64,000 nucleotides of DNA from Ectopseudomonas mendocina. Its GTDB lineage: Bacteria > Pseudomonadota > Gammaproteobacteria > Pseudomonadales > Pseudomonadaceae. Each line of letters begins with the position of its first letter. Positions within the stretch are counted from its first letter, which is position 1. The notes below the pieces were generated by a model that did not search any database, was not told the DNA's origin, and saw only the letters and a program-made list of their open reading frames with translations. Location: positions 62,001-126,000 of the forward strand of contig NZ_SCFY01000002.1 in the NCBI RefSeq assembly GCF_007049795.1, given 5' to 3'. Positions 57,975-64,000 of this stretch are shown in pieces. A program made the translations under genes and the position numbers.

Positions 57975-57991
57975 CGCAATAATAATTGGCG
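57975..57991. promoter_or_regulatory. Candidate operator between LysR gene and amidotransferase
   Basis: CGCAAT-AATA-ATTGGCG is an imperfect palindrome lying between the two divergent starts (57921 and 58016), the usual place for a LysR-family site controlling both. Confidence 0.4.
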
Positions 57992-58015
57992 AATAGACAA
58001 GCAGAGATTGCAGCC

Positions 58016-58879
58016 ATGCAATATCAGATCGACCATACCGACCTCTCTCTGGTGCTCGCCCTGGTGCGTGGTCGCTCCCTGGCGCGGGCGGCAGAATTGA
58101 TGCAGGTCGACGTGTCCACAGTGTTCCGTGCCGTGCGCCGTCTGGAAGCCGCCCTGGGGGTGGCGCTGTTCGAGAAGAGTCGACGCGGCTATGAGCCCAG
58201 CGAAACCGCTCGGGCCCTGGCCGAGCAGGCCGAACGCGCCGAGCAGGCGTTGGATGCCGCACGCGTGGCGCTGGAGCAGGGCAAGCAGGTGGTCAGCGGC
58301 ACGGTACGCCTGACCTGTACCGACGCAGTGCTGAGCAGCCTGCTGCTGCCGGCGCTGGCGCGCTTCATGCCCAACTATCCGGCACTGTCGCTGGAACTGG
58401 TGACCTCCAACGACTTCGCCAACCTCAGCCGCCGCGACGCCGACCTGGCCCTGCGCCTGACCAACCAGCCGCCGGAGCATCTGGTCGGCCGCCGTCTGGC
58501 CAAGGTGTCCTACGTGGTTTGCGCACGCGACGATGGCCAGGATCGCAGCGACCTGGCGCGACAGAGCTGGATCGCCCCGGACGAGTCGATGCCGGATCAC
58601 GCCACGGTGCTCTGGCGTCTGCGCGAATTGCCGAGCGTCACTCCCAACTATCGCTGCAGCAGCATGTATGCCGTGGCGCAACTGGCACGCGCCGGATTGG
58701 GCGTCGCCGCCCTGCCCGACTTCATCCTGCGCAGCCAGCCGGACCTACGTGCTCTGAGCGCCCCCTTGCCCGGCTGCGACACCGAACTCTGGCTGCTGAC
58801 CCGCCCCGACTGTCGCGCCCTGCGCTCGGTGCAGACCCTGTTCGAGGAATTGAGCGAAGCCTTGATGAGCAGCGATTGA
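58016..58879 (+). CDS. LysR-family transcriptional regulator
   Basis: A 287-residue regulator. N-terminal helix-turn-helix: LVRGRSLARAAELMQVDVSTVFRAVRRLEAALGVALFE (residues about 15-52), then a periplasmic-binding-like effector domain with LVTSNDFANLSRRDADLALRL and MYAVAQLARAGLGVAALPDFIL. I start at the ATG at 58016; ten upstream codons are open but unsupported. It is divergent from the amidotransferase/ABM pair, which it probably controls. Effector unknown. Confidence 0.9.
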   Translation: MQYQIDHTDLSLVLALVRGRSLARAAELMQVDVSTVFRAVRRLEAALGVALFEKSRRGYEPSETARALAEQAERAEQALDAARVALEQGKQVVSGTVRLTCTDAVLSSLLLPALARFMPNYPALSLELVTSNDFANLSRRDADLALRLTNQPPEHLVGRRLAKVSYVVCARDDGQDRSDLARQSWIAPDESMPDHATVLWRLRELPSVTPNYRCSSMYAVAQLARAGLGVAALPDFILRSQPDLRALSAPLPGCDTELWLLTRPDCRALRSVQTLFEELSEALMSSD

Positions 58880-59240
58880 GATAAAGCGTCGCCGCTGAAG
58901 CGCTTCCCACAGAACGGGGGGCAGCCTGTCAGTGCAGCAGCGAAACCTTGTGGGAGGGGCTTTAGCCGCGACAGCCCAGGAAGCTGAGCCCGGATGCAAT
59001 CCGGGAACATTGGTTGCGCAAAAGAGCATCGCGGCTGAAGCCGCTCCTACCTATCCCATAAAGGCGGCTTCTGATTCGTAGGGCGGGTGCAACCCGCCAC
59101 CCTTTTATGGCGGGTTGCACCCGCCCTACACATTACATATGCCCAACTGCCTCGTAGGAGCGGCTGGGCGGCGTTACGCTTCAGCAGCGAAGAATTTCCC
59201 GAAAATCCTGATCGCTGCGGTGCGCACGGCGCACCACGAC
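58880..59240. repeat. Repeat-rich spacer with REPs and a 22-bp perfect inverted repeat
   Basis: This 361-bp region holds no gene. A REP arm occurs at 58949-58973 and its inverted partner at 59027-59050, enclosing CCCGGATGCAATCCGGG (58989-59005), a separate short palindrome also found near 62812. A perfect 22-bp inverted repeat (59078-59099 and 59108-59129, starting GTAGGGCGGGTGCAAC) with an 8-base loop follows. Another REP arm (GTAGGAGCGGCTGGGCGGCG) starts at 59155. Such stacks mark DNA between Pseudomonas transcription units. Confidence 0.75.
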
Positions 59241-61022
59241 TCAGCCTTGCTGCAAATGCCCGTAAAGCTTGGCGTACAGGCCACCTTCTGCGATCAGTTG
59301 CTGGTGGTCACCATCCTCGGCCACGCTGCCGCCGTCGAACACCAGTACCCGATCGGCCTGCTTCACCGCGCTCAGGCGGTGGGCGATGATCAGCGTGGTG
59401 CGGCCTTCAAGGAACTGCGCCAGCGCTTCGTGCAAGGCGTACTCAGTGGCGGCATCCAGTGCCGAAGTGGCTTCGTCGAGGATCACCACCTTGGGCTCGG
59501 CCAGCACCATACGGGCAATGGCCAGGCGCTGGCGCTGGCCGCCGGACAAACGCACACCGCTACGCCCGACCACGCTGTCCAGCCCTTGCGGCAGTTGCGC
59601 AATGGTGTCGTGCAGCTGGGCGATGCGCAGCGCCTGCCAGCAGGCCTCATCGCTGCGCTCGCGGCCCATGGTCAGGTTGGCGCGCACCGTGTCGTTGAAC
59701 AGTGCCGGGTGCTGCAACACTACCGCGACGTTGTCACGCACACAGTCCAGGCCGATCTCCTCCAGCGCGCTGCCACCGAAGCGAATGCTCCCGGCCTGCG
59801 GCGTGTACAGGCCCAGCAGCAACTGCACCAGAGTGCTCTTGCCTCCGCCCGAGGCGCCAACGATGGCCACCTTCTCGCCCGGGCCGATGGACAGATCGAG
59901 CCGATCCAGCACCGGCTCGTCGCCATAGCCGAAGGTCAATCCGCGCACCTCGATACCGACCGTGTCGCGCCCCTTGAAAGGGTCGACGCGCCCTTCGTAC
60001 TGCGGCTCGTCCTTGCGTGCCAGCAGCTCGTTGATCCGCGTCAGCGCGCCACCGGCAGCGTAGAAGGCGTACTGCAGGCTGAGCAGTTGCTCCACCGGGC
60101 CGATCATGAACCACAGGTAGCTGAACACCGCGAGCATCTGGCCGATGGACAGGTCGGAGAACAGCACAGTGAGCATCGCCGCCGCGCGGAACACGTCGAT
60201 ACCGAACTGGAACAGCAGGCCGCTGGCACGGTTCGACGCGTCGCTCTTCCATTGCGAGGCCACGGCATAGTCACGCACCTCGCGCGCCCGCCCGCCGAGG
60301 CGGCCGAGGAAGTAGCCCTGGCGGTTGCCGGCGCGCACTTCCTGAATCGCTTCCAGAGTCTCGGTCAGCGCCTGGGTGAAACGCGAGGTGCTGTCGTTCT
60401 CCAGCTTCTTCAGGTGCTTGACCTTCTTGCCCAGCAGCACGGTGGCGTAGATCACCAGCGGGTTGAACAGCAGAATCAGCAAAGCCAGCTGCCAGTGCAT
60501 CCAGATCAGGATGGCCGAGGTGCCAACCAGGGTCAGGATCGCCACCAGAAAGCGGCTCAGGGTCTCGCCGACGAACTTGTCCAGGGTATCCAGATCGGTG
60601 ACCAGGTGGGTGGTCACGGTGCCGCCGCCCAGGCTCTCGTACTCGCCAAGGGAAATGCGTTTGAGCCGCTCGATCAGACGCATGCGGATGCGGTAGACGA
60701 TGTCCTTCGACAACCTGGCGAACAGCCGCGCCTGCAAGACGTTGAAGATCAGCGCCGAGCCTCGCAGCAGCAGGGTCAGCACCAGCATCAGGCCGATATA
60801 GCCGGCTGCCGTTTCCCACTCGGTCGGGAGGAAGTTGTCCATCACCTTGAGCGCCGCATCGCCGTCGTTCAGCAGCACTTCGTCCACCAGCAACGGCAAC
60901 AGCAATGGGATCGGCACACTGCACAGGGTCGCCAGCACGGCGACCAGATTGGCCAGGATCAGCGCTTTCTTGTGACGCAGGGCCAGGCGACGAATTTCTG
61001 CCCAGCTCAACCGATCAGGCAT
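59241..61022 (-). CDS. ABC exporter, fused membrane and ATPase domains
   Basis: A 593-residue half-transporter of the MsbA/multidrug type. The membrane domain (about 20-310) has helices such as ALILANLVAVLATLCSVPIPLLLPLL; the ATPase domain (about 350-590) has Walker A in VAIVGASGGGKSTLVQ, the signature RLSGGQRQRLAIARM, Walker B VVILDEATSALDA and the H-loop IIAHRLSAV. It works as a homodimer. The start overlaps the DsbA-family gene by 8 nt. The substrate is unknown; lipid or drug export are the family choices. Confidence 0.92.
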   Translation of the reverse strand: MPDRLSWAEIRRLALRHKKALILANLVAVLATLCSVPIPLLLPLLVDEVLLNDGDAALKVMDNFLPTEWETAAGYIGLMLVLTLLLRGSALIFNVLQARLFARLSKDIVYRIRMRLIERLKRISLGEYESLGGGTVTTHLVTDLDTLDKFVGETLSRFLVAILTLVGTSAILIWMHWQLALLILLFNPLVIYATVLLGKKVKHLKKLENDSTSRFTQALTETLEAIQEVRAGNRQGYFLGRLGGRAREVRDYAVASQWKSDASNRASGLLFQFGIDVFRAAAMLTVLFSDLSIGQMLAVFSYLWFMIGPVEQLLSLQYAFYAAGGALTRINELLARKDEPQYEGRVDPFKGRDTVGIEVRGLTFGYGDEPVLDRLDLSIGPGEKVAIVGASGGGKSTLVQLLLGLYTPQAGSIRFGGSALEEIGLDCVRDNVAVVLQHPALFNDTVRANLTMGRERSDEACWQALRIAQLHDTIAQLPQGLDSVVGRSGVRLSGGQRQRLAIARMVLAEPKVVILDEATSALDAATEYALHEALAQFLEGRTTLIIAHRLSAVKQADRVLVFDGGSVAEDGDHQQLIAEGGLYAKLYGHLQQG

Positions 61023-61647
61023 TGGCAGCGCGCTCCAGCCAGCGCCCCAGCAGCGGCGATAACACCTCGAGCGGCTGATAGCCGTTGGTCAGCAACGCCA
61101 GTTGGCCATCGCGCTCGGCCAGCAGCGTAGGGAAGCCGGCGATGCCCAGGTCCTGCACCCAGGTGAAATCGGCGGCGGTCGCGTCCTCCATGGCCCGGCT
61201 GTCGAAGGCTTCGGCAAACTCGATGCGCGGGATGCCCGCCTGCTCGGCCAGTTGCACCAACACGCTGGCCTGGGTGACGTCGGCCCCTTCGGTGTAGAAG
61301 GCTTGCTGAATCAGCTTGAGCAGTGTCCAGGCACTCTGCGCATCGAGATTACGTGCAGTGACCAACGCGCGGCAGGCAGGTTCGGTGTCATACACCATCC
61401 CTTCCGGCAGGCCGCGCTCGAAGTCGAACAGTTGTCCGGTGTTGGCATTGACCGCCTGCCAGTAGCCCAGGTAACGCACCCGTGCGGCGGCATCAACAGC
61501 CACCTGATCACGGCGCAAGCCGCCTACCACGATCTGCAGCGGCACATCGGCAGCGGCCGCCTGCTCGACGAGGGTTTCGACTACCGGTGCAAAACCCCAG
61601 CACCAGGAGCACATCGGATCCATCACGTAGAGCAGGCGGCTAGCCAT
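61015..61647 (-). CDS. DsbA/FrnE-family thioredoxin-like protein
   Basis: A 210-residue cytoplasmic protein without signal peptide. MDPMCSWCWGFAPVVETLV holds the CxxC redox pair (residues 13-16). The helical insert and the cis-Pro loop DLGIAGFPTLLAERDGQ follow, as in the DsbA/FrnE group. It overlaps the ABC exporter by 8 nt and follows trhO by 2 bp, so the three genes form one operon. It probably does thiol-disulfide exchange or isomerisation in the cytoplasm. Confidence 0.9.
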   Translation of the reverse strand: MASRLLYVMDPMCSWCWGFAPVVETLVEQAAAADVPLQIVVGGLRRDQVAVDAAARVRYLGYWQAVNANTGQLFDFERGLPEGMVYDTEPACRALVTARNLDAQSAWTLLKLIQQAFYTEGADVTQASVLVQLAEQAGIPRIEFAEAFDSRAMEDATAADFTWVQDLGIAGFPTLLAERDGQLALLTNGYQPLEVLSPLLGRWLERAANA

Positions 61648-61649
61648 GG

Positions 61650-62588
61650 TCAGGCCTCGTTCAGTTGGCGGGGGTCGCGGCCGATGGGGTGCGGTTGATT
61701 GCGCGCACGGGCCAGTTCGATCTGCTTCTGCCGTTCGCGGGCGCCTTCACGGGTCTTCTCCGGCAGCGAATCCCAGCAATGCGGGCAACTGACGCCAGGG
61801 CTATAGAACTCGGACTGGCGCTCTTCCACGGAGATCGGCGTGCGGCAGGCGTGACACTGATCGTAATCGCCTTCAGACAGGTCATGACGTACGGTCACGC
61901 GATTGTCGAAGACGAAGCAGTCGCCCTGCCACTTGGTCTCTTCCTGCGGCACCTCCTCGAGGTATTTGAGAATGCCGCCCTTGAGGTGATAGACCTCCTC
62001 GAAACCCTCGCCGAGCATGTAGCTAGAGGCCTTCTCGCAGCGAATACCGCCGGTGCAGAACATCGCCACCTTCTTGTGCTTGCTCGGGTCGAAGTGCTCG
62101 CGGACGTACTCGGGAAATTCGCGGAACGACTTGGTCTTCGGGTCGATGGCGCCCTCGAAGGTGCCGATGGCCACTTCGTAGTCGTTGCGGGTATCGATCA
62201 ACAGCACTTCAGGGTCGCTGATCAGGGCGTTCCAGTCCTGCGGCTCGACGTAGGTACCGACGCGCTGGTTGGGGTCGACGCCAGGCACGCCGAGAGTGAC
62301 GATCTCTTTCTTCAGCTTGACCTTGGTGCGATAGAACGGCTGCTCATCACAATAGGATTCCTTGTGGTCGATATCGGCCAGACGGGCGTCCAGGCGGAAC
62401 CAGGCGAGCAGTGCATCGATAGCGGCACGGGTACCGGAAACGGTGCCGTTGATACCCTCCTCGGCGAGCAACAGGGTGCCCTTGATGTCGTTATCGATGA
62501 GGGTTTGCAGCAGGGGTTCGCGCAGCGCCTGATAGTCCGGCAGGGAGACGAATTTATACAGCGCCGCGACGACGATCTTGTCGGTCAT
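61650..62588 (-). CDS. trhO: tRNA uridine(34) hydroxylase (rhodanese family)
   Basis: A 312-residue YceA-type enzyme that hydroxylates U34 of tRNAs using oxygen. It starts [23 protein letters not shown]; the N-terminal acylphosphatase-like domain has [17 protein letters not shown]; the rhodanese domain has the Cys in [19 protein letters not shown] and [19 protein letters not shown]-terminal zinc cluster follows (CHACRTPIS and SCPHCWD). Length is normal. Confidence 0.94.
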   Translation of the reverse strand: MTDKIVVAALYKFVSLPDYQALREPLLQTLIDNDIKGTLLLAEEGINGTVSGTRAAIDALLAWFRLDARLADIDHKESYCDEQPFYRTKVKLKKEIVTLGVPGVDPNQRVGTYVEPQDWNALISDPEVLLIDTRNDYEVAIGTFEGAIDPKTKSFREFPEYVREHFDPSKHKKVAMFCTGGIRCEKASSYMLGEGFEEVYHLKGGILKYLEEVPQEETKWQGDCFVFDNRVTVRHDLSEGDYDQCHACRTPISVEERQSEFYSPGVSCPHCWDSLPEKTREGARERQKQIELARARNQPHPIGRDPRQLNEA

Positions 62589-62710
62589 GAATATTCTCTC
62601 AGTAGTCGCCCACGTAAAGGGCGGACTGGCCCTCGATCAGCTGCGCGTGGCCGTGCTGCGTTACTAACGTAGCGCCTTGCATGGCTCCAGCTCGCTAAAT
62701 CGAGAATCTA

Positions 62711-62737
62711 AACGAAAGCGCCGGCGTGGGCCGGCGC
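62711..62737 (-). terminator. Terminator of the DUF2059-bolA unit
   Basis: GCGCCGGC (62718-62725) and GCCGGCGC (62730-62737) form a perfect 8-bp stem with loop GTGG; on the minus strand it is followed by TTTCGTTT. It lies 127 bp past the bolA stop. Confidence 0.75.
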
Positions 62738-62863
62738 GGACGGATTGTAGCAAAGCAGGGATTCGCCGGGGTGGCTTGGCGACAAGGCGCGACAGCCTGT
62801 CACGTCGCCTGGATGCAATCCGGGAATTGCCCACGGGTTCCCCCGGATTACAGCCGAGCTAAA

Positions 62864-63157
62864 TCAATGACCGCCGCGACAGGTCGGCGAAGCCGGCGCC
62901 ACGCCCTGCGCCGCCCACTCCTCCGGGGTGTAGGTATGCAGCGCCAAGGCATGGATCTGTCCCATCAGCTCGCCGACCGTCGCATACACCTTCTGATGCC
63001 GCTTGACCGCATTCAGGCCGGCAAACGCCGGGCTGACGATCACCGCCTTGTAGTGGGTTTCCAGACCGCGACTGTGCATATGGCTCTCGTCCAGCACTTC
63101 GAGGTGCTCGGGTTGCAGCGCGGCCAGGGCGGTGACGATAAGGTCTTGCTTGGACAT
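62864..63157 (-). CDS. bolA: BolA-family protein
   Basis: A 97-residue BolA-like protein. It has the fold's core LEVLDESHMHSRGLETHYKAVIVSPAF and NAVKRHQKVYATVGELM, with the conserved His used by BolA-glutaredoxin iron-sulfur complexes, and a C-terminal CRGGH that could also bind metal. I start at the ATG at 63157 because GGAG lies eight bases upstream; the frame also offers an ATG at 63169 that shares a base with the DUF2059 stop (TGATG). BolA is linked to iron-sulfur handling and stress morphology. Confidence 0.92.
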   Translation of the reverse strand: MSKQDLIVTALAALQPEHLEVLDESHMHSRGLETHYKAVIVSPAFAGLNAVKRHQKVYATVGELMGQIHALALHTYTPEEWAAQGVAPASPTCRGGH

Positions 63158-63168
63158 CTCGGGCTCCA

Positions 63169-63666
63169 TCAGGGCTGTTTCGGCAGGCCGAGTTCGTTGC
63201 TCATGTCGGCCAGCAGCTTGTTCACCTCAGGCACCGCGGACTCCAGTTTGCTCTGGGTGATCTGCGCGGACTGTGCGGTGAGAGTCGGCATTTTCTGCAG
63301 CACCTTCTGTCCCAGCGGCGACTCGTAGAAGGCGATCAGGTCCTTGAGCTCCTGCTCATTGAAGTTGCTGGTGTAGAGCTTGACCATGTCCGGCTTGAGC
63401 TTGTCCCAGCCGACCGCCTTGTCCAGCGCGGTATTGGCCTTGGCCTGATAACTCTCGAGTACCGCTTTCTTGCCATTCGGCGCCTCGGCGAAACGCTGGG
63501 CGAACATCTGCTGCACCTGGCCGTAGACCGGCACGGTCAGCTTGTCGGCGTGAGCCAGCTTGAGAAAACGCTCGGCATCGGCAGCGTGACTGGCGGCATC
63601 GGCCATGGCCAGGGATGCGCTCGCGCTGAGCAGAACGGAGGTGCAGAGTTTGGAAAAACGGAGCAT
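63169..63666 (-). CDS. Exported DUF2059 protein
   Basis: A 165-residue protein with signal peptide MLRFSKLCTSVLLSASASLA, then an all-helical DUF2059 domain: AERFLKLAHADKLTVPVYGQVQQMF, KPDMVKLYTSNFNEQELKDLIAFYESPLGQKVLQ. The helix FNEQELKDLIAFYESPLGQK is the family hallmark. It is periplasmic with unknown function. It is coupled to bolA. Confidence 0.9.
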   Translation of the reverse strand: MLRFSKLCTSVLLSASASLAMADAASHAADAERFLKLAHADKLTVPVYGQVQQMFAQRFAEAPNGKKAVLESYQAKANTALDKAVGWDKLKPDMVKLYTSNFNEQELKDLIAFYESPLGQKVLQKMPTLTAQSAQITQSKLESAVPEVNKLLADMSNELGLPKQP

Positions 63667-63944
63667 GGAGAGCGTCCAGAGGTTGTGAATGAGTCTGGGT
63701 AGACTACGAAGGCGGCATTTTGTGCCCTGTGCGGAAATCCCTCAAGCGATGCGCGTTGTGCGCTGGCTCACACCCGTCATGTTGACCGGCGCACCCACTG
63801 GTCAGTTGCCAAAATGCCAGTACTTGCTCATGCTCGGGTGGGCTCGGCATTCTTTGCGACCTCCCCACTATTATTCAACAAGGCGTGCGCATCTCAAGAG
63901 CCGGCAATTGATCGCCAGCCCGCGCACACACACGGACGTGCCCG
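63667..63944. other. Spacer upstream of DUF2059 gene, no gene seen
   Basis: This 278-bp region divides the DUF2059 gene from a possible plus-strand gene at the right edge. It should contain promoters for both. AT-rich stretches occur at 63865-63885 (ACTATTATTCAACAAGG). I see no ORF with start and ribosome site and no repeat. Confidence 0.4.
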
Positions 63945-64000
63945 ATGACCAGCCTCACCTCACACGCCCCCCTTCCGCTCCAGCCGCTTTGCGACAGCAA
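63945..64000 (+). CDS. Possible gene start at right edge, truncated
   Basis: ATG at 63945 opens a frame reading MTSLTSHAPLPLQPLCDS to the window edge. A weak GGA lies about nine bases upstream. The product cannot be identified from 18 residues. Confidence 0.3.
   Translation, partial: MTSLTSHAPLPLQPLCDS

Noticed and set aside
59115-61130. 671-codon plus-strand frame opposite the ABC exporter
   Set aside because: Shadow frame; begins inside intergenic repeats and lacks any domain.

Overview
This window is a stretch of chromosomal core genome from a gamma-proteobacterium of the genus Pseudomonas, probably the P. mendocina / P. oleovorans / P. alcaligenes lineage (inferred). The basis is high GC, gene content and gene order: gacS-ldhA, pirRS-cysM-rlmD-relA-mazG, a cob operon behind a cobalamin riboswitch, rhlG, an OprD-type porin, a FadL-type porin, and a secreted lipase with its foldase. 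From memory, several blocks keep the P. aeruginosa PAO1 order (PA1272-PA1292, PA0914-PA0936, PA0856-PA0865). I see no prophage, integrase, plasmid genes, CRISPR array or rRNA.

Layout. 1-4.1 kb: 5' part of gdhA (minus), then a 3-mercaptopyruvate-type sulfurtransferase, a hypothetical gene and a FadL-family porin (plus). 4.1-8.5 kb: a LuxR-type response regulator abutting, tail to tail, a hybrid histidine kinase; the kinase follows lipA-lif (triacylglycerol lipase and foldase) on the minus strand. 8.6-11.05 kb: glutathione peroxidase-like protein, tiny membrane protein, MFS exporter and MarR regulator. 11.1-20.35 kb: ten-gene cobalamin operon (cobO, cobB, bluB, cbiB, cobC, cobQ, cobU, cobT, alpha-ribazole phosphatase, cobS), all minus, tightly overlapping, led by a cobalamin riboswitch. 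20.4-24.8 kb: HNH protein, two NlpC/P60 lipoproteins, molybdenum cofactor genes moeA-moaB divergent from mobA, and a YgdI-type lipoprotein. 24.9-30.2 kb: tRNA-Pro(CGG), glutaredoxin-like protein, DUF5610 protein, OprD-family porin, Rof, DUF2058 protein and mazG. 30.2-43.1 kb: relA, rlmD, cysM, a PirRS-like two-component system, gacS, ldhA, two small proteins and dinB. 43.2-43.7 kb: three tandem initiator tRNA genes on an exact 192-bp period. 43.8-50.8 kb: cytochrome b561, rimO, a degenerate pseudouridine-synthase-like gene, trmO, rhlG, a tandem duplication and a chemoreceptor. 51-56.7 kb: tyrosine/homogentisate catabolic cluster hpd-hmgA-fah-maiA plus an NSS transporter. 56.9-58.9 kb: a frameshifted ABM-domain gene, an unusual CTP-synthase-like amidotransferase and a divergent LysR regulator. 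59-64 kb: ABC exporter, DsbA-family protein, trhO, bolA and a DUF2059 protein.

Functional links. The cob operon covers corrin adenosylation and amidation, aminopropanol attachment, lower-ligand (DMB) synthesis and nucleotide-loop assembly, consistent with feedback by the riboswitch. The tyrosine cluster takes 4-hydroxyphenylpyruvate to fumarate and acetoacetate, with a TyrR/PhhR-like box upstream of hpd. The chemoreceptor has a convincing FliA promoter. lipA and lif form a classical Lif-dependent lipase pair.

Most of the window is ordinary core genome. The less ordinary items are: a 138-bp MITE-like element inserted into a REP palindrome with an exact 6-bp target duplication, plus a larger relative near 1.9 kb; the 192-bp tRNA-fMet triplication; a 161-bp duplication carrying the 3' end of a chemoreceptor gene; an amidotransferase-like protein without the canonical catalytic His; a pseudouridine-synthase-like protein lacking the RLD motif; and pirRS without a receptor gene.
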